64,000 bases of DNA from contig CM039462.1 of the NCBI GenBank assembly GCA_022414725.1, forward strand, positions 128,250,469-128,314,468, written 5' to 3'. Positions 53,320 to 64,000 of the stretch are shown here, piece after piece. Numbering within the stretch: position 1 is the stretch's first letter; the number at the start of each line of letters is the position of its first letter. Below the pieces are notes generated by a model. The model did not search any database, was not told the origin of the DNA, and saw nothing but the letters and a program-made list of their open reading frames with translations. The translations under genes and the position numbers were made by a program. This stretch comes from Microglena sp. YARC. Its lineage: Eukaryota > Chlorophyta > Chlorophyceae > Chlamydomonadales > Chlamydomonadaceae.

Positions 53320-54019
53320 AGGAGATCTATTTACGTCGTGAGTAGCGTTTGAAACCCTGAACCCTACACCTCAAGACGACGAATGGAAGTGGACAGGCCA
53401 AGGCTATCCCAACTCCTGCTGATGCCAACTACCCTTACTACCAAGTACGGCAAATCTTAGTACTGCTAACTACCTTACGACTAAGTACCGCAACTCGTAG
53501 TACTGCCAACTACCAACTACCCTAACTACCAAGCGCTGGCTGGAGCTATATACCAAGTCAAACTATTCAGACGTGGATCGCAAGTAAAGAAAAATCTTTC
53601 TGCACTTGCAGGGTATGTGGCAGGCACGTGTGAGCTGGTCTAAGATAAGAGGCACTACGGATACTGTACTGCCTTAAGTATTTCAAACGGAAAAACTGTT
53701 TTCTGAATTACGAGTTAGTCTACGATGTCTATGTAAAACTATTCAGACGTGGATTGCATGTAAAGAAAAATTGTTCTGCAGCTGCAGGGTCTGTGTCAGG
53801 CACGCGTTAGCTAGCCTAAGACAAGAGGCACTACGGATGCTGTACTGCCTCAAGTACTTCAGACAAAAAGACTATTTTTTGGTCTTCCTCGTTTGTCTCC
53901 GATGTCTATGTAACATCCCTCCTAATCCCTGCGACCTCTCAGTCCCAATCCGGAGTTAGGTAATGGGCCTATCTAAAATTGCCAATTCCAAGTTGGCTAG
54001 CTGTTCCCCATTGTCAGAT
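53320..54019. other. Upstream region of the ammonium transporter gene
   Basis: It should hold the transporter promoter. A segment of about 180 bp is duplicated: CAAACTATTCAGACGTGGAT at 53561 recurs at 53738, each followed by AAGAAAAATCTTTCTGCA-like sequence. TACTGCCAACTACC recurs near 53500. No core promoter motif is clear. Confidence 0.45.
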
Positions 54020-54575
54020 TTCTCGTCAGTCCAGACGAGACCTCGCTCTACTTTACGCTGTTCCTACTTTACAGACTTCTCTTCAGTTTGCTCCGTTCCC
54101 AGTATGCAGATGTCACTTCAGTCCAGGCGAGACCTTGCTGTACTTTGCGCTGTTCCTGGATTTCAGACTTCTCTTCAGTTTGCTCCGTTCCCAGTATGCA
54201 GATGTCACTTCAATCCAGGCAAGACCTTACTGTACTTAGCGCTGTTCCTAGTTTGCAGACTTCTCTTGAGTTTGCTCCGTTCCCAGTATACAGATATCAC
54301 TTCAGTCCAGGTGAGACCTCGCTTCACTTTCCGTTGTTCCTGGATTTCAGACTTCTCTTGAGTTTGCTCCGTTCCCAGTATGCAGATATCACTTCAGTCC
54401 AGGTGAGACCTCGCTTCACTTTACGCTGTTCCTGGATTTCAGACTTCTCTTGAGTTTGCTCCGTTCCCAGTATGCAGATGTCACTTCAGTCCAGGCGAAA
54501 CCTCACTTTACTTAATGCTGTTCCTGAATTTCAGACTTCTCTTCAGTTTGCGCTGTTCCCAGCTTTCAGCTTTCA
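54020..54575. repeat. 92-bp tandem repeat, about six copies
   Basis: CAGTATGCAGATGTCACTTC recurs at 92-bp steps (54100, 54192, 54284 and on), with TGGATTTCAGACTTCTCTTC and AGTTTGCTCCGTTCC in each unit. Confidence 0.85.
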
Positions 54576-54624
54576 GATCAGTCCAGGCCTACAAGAGGAG
54601 GTGGCGATCAAGGGCGGAAGGAAA

Positions 54625-55260
54625 GTAAAGAGGTGTAGATGCTGGTGTGTAGATAATGATATTAAGAGGTGTACATGCTGGTGTGTAGATAATGATATTA
54701 AGAGGTGTACATGCTGGTGTGTAGATAATGATATTAAGAGGTGTAGATGCTGGTGTGTAGATAATGATATTAAGAGGTGTAGATGCTGGTGTGTAGATAA
54801 TGATATTAAGAGGTATAGATGCTGGTGTGTAGATAATGATATTAAGAGGTATAGATGCTGGTGTATAGATAATGATATTAAGAGGTGTGGATGCTGGTGT
54901 GTAGATAATGATATTAAGAGGTGTAGATGCTGGTGTGTAGATAATGATATAAAGAGGTGTAGATGCTGGTGTGCAGATAATAATATAAAGAGGTGTAGAC
55001 GCTGATGTGTAGATGCTGGTGTGTAGATGCTGGTTTGAAGGTCCTGAGGTAAAGAGCTGTAGGGACTGATGTGAAGATACTGGTGTGTAGATTCTGGGGT
55101 GTAGACTCTGGTGTGTAGTTGCTGGTGTGTAGATGCTGGTGTGTAGATGCTGGTTTTAGGACCTGAGGTAAAGAGCTGTAGGGACTGATGTGAAGATACT
55201 GGTGTGTAGATTCTGGGGTGTAGGTAATGAAATCATGATGTGTAGATGCTGGTGTGTGGA
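54625..55260. repeat. 36-bp satellite (about 11 copies) and derived repeats
   Basis: The unit TTAAGAGGTGTAGATGCTGG plus TGTGTAGATAATGATA runs to about 55005. From there GTGTAGATGCTGG words continue in a looser arrangement with GGTAAAGAGCTGTAGGGACT twice. The 177-residue frame with regular cysteines and tryptophans is a 12-residue echo of the unit. Confidence 0.88.
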
Positions 55261-55400
55261 TGCTGATGGGGGCAAAAAAATATCAACAAGCACACAGCAT
55301 GGGTAAGATACATAAATAAATAGTACGCCTTGTTATAAGGCGTGAGGTTGAGGGGGCCAGCCCGTTTGCTTTCACTGGGGCCAACCACGAAACATGGGTA

Positions 55401-55574
55401 GGGATTCGCAAATCATATGAAACTGACGAAAGGCCAGTATGATATCATACAAATTGCATCATATGATATTGCATGTGAATGGTAACTTTGGCCTAGTCAG
55501 ACTGCCGGCATCATATGATACCGTAAGATATCATATGATGGCATGATAACAAATGATATCATATTGCCGTTCCC
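55401..55574 (+). mobile_element. TA-flanked MITE with GGGA ends
   Basis: 174 bp from GGGATTCGCAAATCATATG to GATATCATATTGCCGTTCCC, with TA at 55399-55400 and 55575-55576. The core GGTAACTTTGGCCTAGTCAG is shared with the other copies. Confidence 0.7.
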
Positions 55575-55654
55575 TAAGCATGAGTAAGAAGACGCACTCA
55601 GCATGGGTTAGAAGGAGGGCACCAACTTATGAACAAGCACCCTCCGTGATTATT

Positions 55655-55945
55655 GGCCAGCTGCTGCCTTCCATTTCAGCTATAAGCAGCAGCTTCCAGG
55701 CAGCTCCACAAGGTGGATATTCAGCCCTAGCTGGCGCAACTCAGTGCTCCAGCTAAAAGCAGCAGCTTCCAGGCAGCTCCACAGGGTGGATATTCAGCCC
55801 AAGCTGGCGCAACTCAGTGCTTCAGCTGTAAGCAGCAGCTTCCAGGCAGCTCCCCTGGCTGTATATTCAGCACAAGCTGAAGCAGCTCGGTGCTTCAGCT
55901 AGAAGCAGCAGCTTCTAGGCAGCTCTCCTGGCTGGATATCCAGCC
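55655..55945. repeat. 73-bp tandem repeat, four copies, of the AGCAGCAGCTTCCAGG family
   Basis: Units have TTCAGCTATAAGCAGCAGCT, TCCAGGCAGCTCCAC and GGATATTCAGCCCAAGCTGG. It is the reverse-orientation equivalent of the array at 45555-46040, independently amplified. Confidence 0.8.
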
Positions 55946-56892
55946 CAAGCAGAAGCAACCCACTCACAAGCTGACTCAACAAGCTTTTTCAAATTGCTGA
56001 AGTATTTGGGAGTAGCCTAGTGGCTGGATCTCGGAGCTGCCTAGACGGTGCTAAGAGAATCCGGAAAGAAAAGCCCTCTGGGGCATCTGCCCTAGCTTGC
56101 CCCTTCCACTCGGTCTGCTTACCTGCTTAGGCAACCGCCCTTGAGTAGACGAACAGCTGGCGGCCTGGCGCATGCATTCTAAAGTCTTGCGACTGGAAAA
56201 GACTGCTGGCAATTGGTCCGATAGGGCGTCTGGGTACTTGGTGGTCTCTAGTTATCCACTCTCTTGGCAACACGGACGCTCAAGGACGCACAGATTCTCT
56301 TGTACCTGATCGGATACGTTGGACGCCGAACCCGGTAGTGCCTACCTCGTTAGCCCTGCGGCCCTGTGGTCACACTCACACTCACACCGTTTTCACCACA
56401 CGTCAGCTAATCCACATTACTAGTATGATCCAGCCAGGAATCCAGCTTCCACCACGACTGATCATACGACGAGCTCCAGCGCCTCATATCTCATCATCAG
56501 GATCTCCCGCCTGTGCCCTTTGCCGTGCGACGACCCTTGCCCAGTTTCACTATCTTTTCCCGTCCTGACTGCCATTTCGCGCAGTTCTGTTCCACAAAGA
56601 TAATCGAATCTTTCTCCCTGCCTTGTTCACCCAACCCACTCCTGTGTCCTGTAATTGCTGCTTCTCTCGTGCTTCGAAACACTTTGCCTGTCCGCTTTTT
56701 GTCGTGTGACAGCTTTCGAACGTCTGAGCCAGTCGCGTTACCTCGTACAAATAGATATCACCACAGCCCACCCAACAACTACCCACCCCACCCCACCCTA
56801 CCCACCAACCGACCTACCGACCTACCTTGCTGCTTATCTTGAGTTGGACCACCTCGCACAGTTCTTGATCTGATCGAAACTTCTTAGCGACC
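55946..56892. other. Upstream region of the GTP cyclohydrolase II-like gene
   Basis: Mostly unique sequence, the longest low-repeat stretch in the right half. 56550-56880 is C/T-rich with a CCCACCCCACCC run, as often seen in 5-prime leaders. No TATA-like motif could be fixed. Confidence 0.4.
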
Positions 56893-57694
56893 ATGGAAGT
56901 GATGATGGATCGTTCCACCAGCCACGCTGCGGCATCCACTCGAGACTGGGTGAAACCAAGGCTTACCACCTCGGGAGGGCGTAGGTGAGATTTTATCCGC
57001 AGTCTTGGGCATGCCGTTTTGAAGCCATGCGTTAATTTGATGCATTATGATGTAGCATGAGGTCGCAGTAGCATGAGTAGACTTGACGCAGTATGAGGTG
57101 GCATGAGGTGGCTGTACAGTGAGTCACTCCTCATATCCCCCCCCCCCCACCACCACCACCACCACCACCACCACCTCCCCCCCCCTCTCCTCCCCCCTTC
57201 CCCCCCCCCCCCCCACCACCACCACCACCACCACACCATCACCACCACACACACACACACCTCCCACCCAACCACCCCCAACCACCCCGACCCCAATCCC
57301 TCCCACCCACCCACCCATCTCCCCTCATACACCTCACGCCCCTCCCCACTCCCCCATCTGCTGCCCCACCCCACGCATGGACCCACGCCATCATGCCCCC
57401 TGCACATGGACCCTGACCCTTCTCTCCTCATACGCCCACTCATGCCTTTCACACTCCCTCTTCCATTGCATGCCTCCCCCTTACCCCCCCCCCCCCCCCC
57501 CCCTCCCCCCCCCCCCGCCCCCCGCCCCACCCACATCCATACGCCCCCCCCCACTCCCATGCCTCTTAGTACCCCCCCCCCCCCCCCCCCCCCCCCCCAA
57601 CCCCCCCCACACACACACACACCTCCCCACCCTCATCCACACGCCACCCCCCGCACTCCCATGCCTCTCAGTACCCCCCCCCCCCCACACACAC

Positions 57695-57731
<37 letters not shown>

Positions 57732-58445
57732 CCATTCCCATGCTTCTTAGTACCCCCCTCCCCCCCCCCCCCCCCCCCCCCCCCACACACACACACCTCC
57801 CCATCCACACACACACACGCCCACCCCCACTTTCATGCCTCTTAGTACACCCCCACCCAACCCGCCCACCCACACCCACACGCCCACCCTCACTTTCATG
57901 CCTCTTAGTACACTCCACCCCACCCCACCCCACCCCACCCCCACACGCCCACCCTCACTTTCATGCCTCTTAGTACACCCCAAACCAAACCAAACCAAAC
58001 CGCCCCACCCACACCTACACGCCCACCCCCACTCCATGCCTCTTAGTACCCCCCCCCCCCCCCCCCCCCCACACACACACCGCCCCACACCCACGCCACA
58101 CACACTCCCATGCCTCTTAGTACGCACCCCCTTCACACACCCCCACCCACACCCACACTCCCATGCCTCTTTGTACCCCCCCCACACACCCCACACACCC
58201 CTCCACATCCACCCCCACACGCCCCACCCGCCACTTTCATGCCTCTTAGTACACCCCACCCCACCCCACCCACCCCAACCCGCCCCACCCACACGCCCCA
58301 CACCCATGCCTCTTAGTACCTCCCCCCCCACACACCCCGCCCCACCCATACGCCCACCCCCACTCCCATGCCTCTAGTACCCTCCCACCCACCCACACAC
58401 CCTCCCCACCCACACCCCCACCTCCATGCCTCTTAGCCCCCCCCC

Positions 58446-58476
<31 letters not shown>

Positions 58477-61400
58477 CGCCACACACACAGCCCCACACGC
58501 CACACCCACTCCCTAGCCTCTTAGTACCCCCCCCCCACCCCCCCACCCCGCCCCAACCACACCCACAACCGCACGCCCCACCCACTCCCATGCCTCTTAG
58601 TACCCACCCTCACCCCACCCCCACACCACACGCCCACCCACACTCCCATACCTCCTAGTACCCCCACACCCACTCCCACCCCATGCATTCATTCCCCCTC
58701 ATCCTTCTGCACGCTGCAGGTTCTTTAACCCACACAGGCTCCCCTCCAGACTGCTGGCCTTAGCCCAAGCTGACAACACCAGCTCGGAAAACAGTGCAGT
58801 AGTCGTGGACGACTCCCAAGTCAAAAAGGACCAGTATGCTCGTGTGATAACCGGCTGTGCCCCATGTATGGATGGCGGTGCGACAGCTGTCAATATAGAC
58901 CCAAGCCAGGTGAGCACTGTAGTGGTGGTGATGGGTGGCACTGGGTGGTGGTGGTGGTGATGGGTGGCACTGGGTGGTGATGGGTGGTGGTGGTGGTGGT
59001 GATGGGTGGTGATGGGTGGTGGCGGCACCCATCACGGATGGTGGTGGGTGGTGGCACTGGGTGGTGATGGGTGGTGGCGGCACCCATCACGGGTGGTAGT
59101 GGGTGATGGCTGGTGGTATTGGGTGGGTGGTGGCACTGGGTGATGGGTGGTGGCACTTGGTGGTGGTGGTGGTGATTGGTAGAACTGCGTGATGGGTGGT
59201 GGCAGCACCCATCACGGGTGGTAGTGGGTGATGGCTGGTGGTATTGGGTGGGTGGTGGCACTGGGTGATGGGTGGTGGCACTTGGTGGTGGTGATTGGTG
59301 GAACTGCGTGATGGGTGGTGGCAGCACCCATCACGGGTGGTAGTGGGTGATGGCTGGTGGTATTGGGTGGGTGGTGGCACTGGGTGATGGGTGGTGGCAC
59401 TGGGTGATGGGTGGTGGCACTGGGTAGAACTGGGTGGTGGGTGGTGGCATTGGGTGATGGGTGGTGTTGTTGGTGATTGGTGGAACTGCGTGATGGGTGG
59501 TGGCGGCACCCATCACGGATGGTGGTGGGTGATGGGTGGTGGCGGCACCCATCACGGGTGGTGATGGGTGGTGGTGGTGATGGGTGGTGGCGGCACCCAT
59601 CACGGATGGTGATGGGTGGTAGTGGTGGTGGGCGGTGGCACTGGGTGGTGATGGGTGGTAGCACAGGGTGGTGGTCGGTGGTGGTGGGTGATGATGGGTG
59701 GTGGCACTGTGGTGCTGTTGTTGGTGGTGGGGAAGCTGCCACCAATTAGGCATGCTTCTTCCCTCAGTTGGTGTACACGTACATTTACATGCACATACGT
59801 AGGGACTGGCATATCATATGATGTTGATAGAAGGCGAATATGATATCATAGGACACCATACAATATGATAGCATAGGACACCTTACAATATATGTCGCGA
59901 TCGAAACAAGCTATTTTTAAATGCAACTTGTGCATAATTGTTGTGCATGCCACCCCTGTTACAATGATTTCTGGCATCAGGTTTTGGAAGGTTGTGCCCA
60001 GGCAGTGCCCAGGCAGTACAGTTGAACAGGGGACCCCCCAAACACTGGTTGTCTGCATCATTTTGCATTATTGTCTACATCATTTTGCGTTATACATAGC
60101 GAACGCTACTTTTGACCCTGTTTTGGCCCAAACTGCCGCTATACCAAAAACCAATTGGCCCTAAAGGGCCAGTAAAAGCCATGGCAACGACTAAACGCTG
60201 TCCCTGGAGGCCTAAAACCATCATTTAGAAAAAGCACTTCAAAAATAAATCCTTATGGGACACCCCAAAACTGGTTGTCTACATATTTCAAATGACCTAA
60301 TCCTTGTACACAGCTTCACAGCTTCCATTGCATAATTTGGGGGCACTGGTTAACTCATAAGCGTGTGATCACTTTATTAAAACAAAAACGGAATTGCATA
60401 CTTTGGGGTCACCGGTCAGCTTATAAGCGTGTGATCACTTTATTAAAACAAAAACGGAATTGCATACTTTGGGGTCACCGGTTAGCTTATAAGCGTGTGA
60501 TCACTTTATTAAAACAAAAACGGAATTGCATACTTTGGGGTCACCGGTTAGCTTATAAGCATGTGATCACTTTATTAAAACAAAAACGGAATTGCATACT
60601 TTGGGGTCACCGGTTAGCTTATAAGCATGTGATCACTTTATTAAAACAAAGACAGAATTCAAATCCAATTTTCAAATAAAATAAAATAAATCCCAACTCT
60701 TCAGAATGTCTCATTATTAAAACAAAAACAGAATTCAAATCCCACTTTCAAATAAAATAAAATAAATCCCAACTATTCAGATTTTCTCATTATTAAAACA
60801 AAAACGGAATTCAAATCCCACTTTCAAATAAATAGATTAAGACCCAACTCTTCAGATTGTCCCTTTTTTTTTAAATAAACGAAATTCAAACCCCACTTGA
60901 AAAGAAAAACAACTTTTCAGATTGTCTCATTGGAGACATTGAGGACTTAGGCACTAGTTGATGTATTATTATAAAACCAAATTATAAAACCATCCCCACC
61001 CCCACCCCGCTCATCTCATCGTAGGTCATTGCCAAGTTCATTGCAGAAGCATTGCTGCCCACAGGGCATGCTTCTTCCATTAGTTGATATACACACATAC
61101 TACATATAAATATATTTCATAAATAAGCCTCTCATATTTTCCTCTCGCCAATATCGTTATAAGGCGCTCCTTTCCCCCCCTCCAATTACCAAACGCCACA
61201 ACCTCCTACCCCCCCCCATCCCCCCCACCCCTACCCCTCAAAACACCAAACACCAAAAACACAGCCTCCTACCCACCCACCCACCCCCTCCGAATGCCAA
61301 ATTCCAACACCCTATCCGCCACCCCCACCCTAACTCCCACCCCCCTCCAAACACCAAATTCCAACACCAAATCCCCCATCCCCACCCCCACCCCCACCCC

Positions 61401-63201
61401 GCTCATCTCAGGTCAGGTCATTACCAAGTTCATTGCAGAAACATTGCTGCCCACAAGGCATGCTTCTTTGATTAGTTGAAACGCACACATACTATATGTA
61501 CATAGATTATATAAATGAGCCTCTCATATTTGCCTCTCACCAATATCGTTATATGCGCTCCCCTCCCCCCCCCCCTCCAAACACCAAACGCCACAACCTC
61601 CTACCCCCCCCCATCCCCACCCCCACCCCACCCCCACCCCCTACCCCTCAAAACACCAAACACCAACAACACAACCTCCTACCCACCCCACCCCACCCCC
61701 ATCCAAATGCAAAATTCCAACACCATATCCCCCACCCCCACCCCATCCTCACCAAATGCCAACACCATTACCTCCTACCCCCCTCCCCCATCCCCTCCCT
61801 CACCCCCACCCCAAACACCAAATGTCAACACCACAACGTCCTACCTTTCCCTCACCCCCACCCCACTCATCTCAGGTCATTACCAAGTTCATTGCAGAAA
61901 CATTGCTGCCCACAAGACATGGCAAGTTCCGACTGCGCGGTTACAAACACTCGGTAAGTTCCGACTGCGGGATGAGCGGGGTGGGGGTGGAGAGGGTGGG
62001 GGAGGGGAAGGGGGATAGAAGGTTATGGTGTTGGCATTTGGTGTTTCGTGGGTTGGTGGGGTGGGGATGGGGGGCTAGGAGGTAGTGCTGTTGGCGTTTG
62101 TCAAGTTCCAACTACGCAGTTACAAACACACCTTCAGTTCCTTCCGATTGATTAGCAATCTGATATCAAACGCTATCATGTCATCATAAGCCGGCAGTAT
62201 GACTAGGTTAAAATGACAGTTTATATACTAAACCCTCTTAATATGCTTTTGACAGGAGCTCCCAGGGTTACCCCGTTGTCTGTTTGTCCGACTGGAAAAT
62301 TGAAGCCTGACACGTCAGCCAACTGTCTCATAACTAGCTGGCTTCGGTCTGATCCATTTCCGATGCCACCTCTGTTCCGTTTCCAACACACTCCGCTGAT
62401 TTTCTGCGTCCCTTGCGACGCTGCATAGGACTTCTTAACATGCTTTTACAAGCTTTTTTTAAAGCTGGAAGTTTTTGTTCTAGTTCTATGGGTTTAGGCC
62501 TCCTCCAGGGACAGCGTTTAAGTGTTTTTTATAGCTTATATAGCTTTTTATAGCTGTCAAGGGCCACTTACGGGGGGGGGCTTTTTATAGAGAAAATTTC
62601 GCTGAAACAGGGTAAAAACTAGCGATCGCTATATATAGTATACTTGGTTACCCAATTCAATCTATGTTATGTCTGGTCAGTTCAATTCATGTCACGCCGT
62701 GTAAATTCAATACATGTCATGCTGCGTCAATTCAATTCAATCCATGTCATGTTGATGGTCAATTCAATTCAATCCAGGTCATGTTGCGTCAATTCAATTC
62801 AATTCATGTCATGTGCTGCAGATTGATGGTGGGGCGGCGTTCACTGAACCGACGGCAATCATCTTTGGTACTGTTGAGGGTCAATGCAATTCAATCCATG
62901 TCATGTTGTGTCAATTCAATTCAATCCATGTCATGTGCTGCAGATTGATGGCGGGACGACCTTCACTGAGCCGACGGCGATCATATTTGGTGCTGTTGAG
63001 GGTCAATGCAATGCAATTCAATTCATGTCATGTTGTGTCAATTCAATTCAATCCATGTCATGTTGATGGTCAATTCAATTCAATCCAGGTCATGTTGTGT
63101 CAATTCAATTCAATCTATGTGATGTGTTGCAGATTGATGGTGGGGCGACGTTCACTGAGCCGACGGCAATTATCTTTGGTGCTGTTGAGGGTCAATTTAA
63201 C
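56893..63201 (+). CDS. GTP cyclohydrolase II-like protein, N-terminal part (gene continues past the edge)
   Basis: Four exons are proposed: 56893-56984 (MEVMMDRSTSHAAASTRDWV...), 58720-58909, 61876-61953 and 63133-63201, with phases 2, 0, 0, 0 and GT-AG borders. The first 100 or so residues show no known domain apart from a possible plastid leader, since acidic residues are few before residue 30. Exons 3 and 4 read ETLLPTRHGKFRLRGYKHS then IDGGATFTEPTAIIFGAVEG. The pattern A-x-x-L-P-T-x-x-G-x-F-x-x-x-G followed by a hydrophobic strand and G-x-x-x-G is the start of the GTP cyclohydrolase II domain (RibA; first step of riboflavin synthesis). The zinc cysteines and catalytic residues would lie in exons beyond 64000, so the call rests on the N-terminal strand pair only. 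The related URC1 (uracil catabolism) family is a real alternative. Confidence 0.6.
56985..58719 (+). repeat. Intron 1 of the GTP cyclohydrolase II-like gene
   Basis: C-rich. About twelve units of CCCATGCCTCTTAGTAC followed by C runs and CACACACACC between 57550 and 58680; before that CCACCACCACC sequence. These units do not match either flanking exon edge, so this intron differs from most others here. Confidence 0.7.
58910..61875 (+). repeat. Intron 2 of the GTP cyclohydrolase II-like gene
   Basis: 58920-59745 is GGTGGTGATGGGTGGTGG repeat with CGGCACCCATCACGG words. About 59805-59885 is the truncated end of a TA-flanked MITE. 60355-60870 has 66-70-bp repeats. Acceptor side: two extra copies of the acceptor plus exon 3 start (GTCATTGCCAAGTTCATTGC, GTCATTACCAAGTTCATTGC) at about 61022-61090 and 61404-61475. 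The nearest kept AG but the exon parts diverge after CATGCTTCTT. Confidence 0.75.
60355..60870. repeat. 66-bp satellite, five copies, then a related array
   Basis: GCGTGTGATCACTTTATTAA plus AACAAAAACGGAATTGCATA plus CTTTGGGGTCACCGGTTAGC recurs five times. From 60660 the related unit ACGGAATTCAAATCCCACTT plus TCAAATAAAATAAAATAAAT recurs about three times. Confidence 0.85.
61954..63132 (+). repeat. Intron 3 of the GTP cyclohydrolase II-like gene, acceptor-side exon copies
   Basis: Two extra copies of CTGCAG|ATTGATGGTGGGGC with most of exon 4 begin at 62822 and 62944. Both lack the final AATTTAAC and donor. ATTCAATTCAATCCATGTCA repeats lie between them. 62165-62220 has a fragment of the TA-flanked MITE and 62245-62428 an R3 copy. 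Confidence 0.78.
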
Positions 63202-63679
63202 GTAAGTGTGCTTCAGCTATGATGCAAGGGGTGTGTGTGTGATGAGGGGGGGAGGTAGGTTTGTGGGATGAGGTGTGTGTGTGGGTGTGTGTGTGTGTGG
63301 GGGGGGGGGGAGGAGGAGGTTTGTGTGGGGGGGGGGAGGGGGTGGCGGGCCCCGAATTATCTTAGGTGCTGATGAGGGTCAATTTAATGAAGTGTGCTCC
63401 AGCCATGATGCAAGGGGTGTGTGTGTGTGGGGGGGGGGGGGGGGGGGTAGGTTTGTGGGGATGAGGTGTGTGTGTGTGTGGTGGTGGGGTGGGGTGGGGT
63501 GGGGGGGGTGGGGGGGAGGGGGAGGTTTGTGTGGTGGGGGGAGGTGTGTCGGGCCCGAATTATCTTTGGTGCTGTTGAGGGTCAATTTTAACGTAAGTGT
63601 GCTTCGGCCATGATGCAAGGGGTGTGTGTGATGGTGGGGGGGGAGGGGGGCTGGAGAAGTGGTGGTTTGTAGGGATGAG

Positions 63680-63710
<31 letters not shown>

Positions 63711-64000
63711 GGGGGGGGGGTACTCAGAATGTGGAAGGTCCATTTGGAGACAAACAGAAATGGCGATGTGTATAATATAATGATACATGCATAAGGCCTT
63801 GCATGCAACCTAGCACACAACCTTGCATACAGCCTGACATGCAACTTAGCACACAACCTTGCATACAGCCTGGCATGCAACTTAGCACACAACCTTGCAT
63901 ACAGCCTGGCATGCAACCTAGCATACAGCCTGGCATGCAACCTAGCACACAACCTTGCATACAGCCTGGCATGCAACCTAGCACACAACCTTGCATACAG
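63202..64000 (+). repeat. Start of the next intron with donor-side exon copies, to the window edge
   Basis: Two extra copies of the exon 4 end with donor-like sequence (CGAATTATCTTTGGTGCTGT, GAGGGTCAATTT) lie at about 63353-63400 and 63556-63610, separated by GTGTGTGGGGGGG sequence. The first has lost its donor (AATGAAGT). From 63795 a repeat with CTTGCATACAGCCTGGCATG and CAACCTAGCACACAAC continues to the edge. Confidence 0.75.

Noticed and set aside
54625..55005. Cysteine-rich 177-residue protein with C-x-C-W pattern
   Set aside because: The pattern has a strict 12-residue period equal to the 36-bp DNA unit, with no start context or splice signals. It is a satellite echo.

Overview
This is a nuclear genome window from a eukaryote, most likely a green (prasinophyte-type) alga. 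The evidence is four spliced genes with GT-AG introns and phase-consistent exons, a probable plastid-targeted PSB33-like protein with a transit-peptide-like leader, a plant-type AMT1 ammonium transporter and a Ty1/copia retrotransposon. The very high load of minisatellites and small transposons reminds me of Cymbomonas-like genomes. That is a guess, not something the sequence proves.

Layout. 1-14.1 kb: tandem repeats, one complete Ty1/copia LTR retrotransposon (1903-7102, 5-bp target duplication), and many short non-autonomous elements. 14.1-23.0 kb, minus strand: a five-exon gene for a type II membrane protein joining an OCH1-like sugar-transferase domain to an FkbM-type methyltransferase domain. 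23.0-26.3 kb: intergenic DNA with SINEs. 26.3-37.8 kb, minus: a five-exon gene for a small PSB33-like protein with a Rieske-type fold lacking metal ligands. 37.8-46.1 kb: repeat-dominated spacer with nested MITEs, SINEs and satellites. 46.1-53.3 kb, minus: a three-exon ammonium transporter. 53.3-56.9 kb: divergent intergenic spacer. 56.9-64 kb, plus: the first four exons of a gene whose product resembles the N-terminus of GTP cyclohydrolase II (riboflavin pathway, or the related URC1 family); it runs off the right edge. The genes do not form an obvious pathway.

The most unusual feature is shared by all four genes. Most introns are lengthened by tandem copies of the exon edge that bounds them: copies of the upstream exon end plus its GT donor pile up on the donor side, and copies of the AG acceptor plus the start of the downstream exon pile up on the acceptor side, separated by microsatellite. 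I know of no description of this pattern as a genome-wide mode of intron growth.

Mobile elements form clear families: a CAGGGTACTACT-ended hAT-like MITE with 8-bp target duplications, some with empty sites visible in the same window; a TA-flanked GGGA-ended MITE; a tRNA-derived SINE with A and B boxes; and several unclassified dispersed repeats, often nested in one another. No rRNA, true tRNA gene or CRISPR array was found. Most long open frames here are translations of low-complexity repeats and are not genes.
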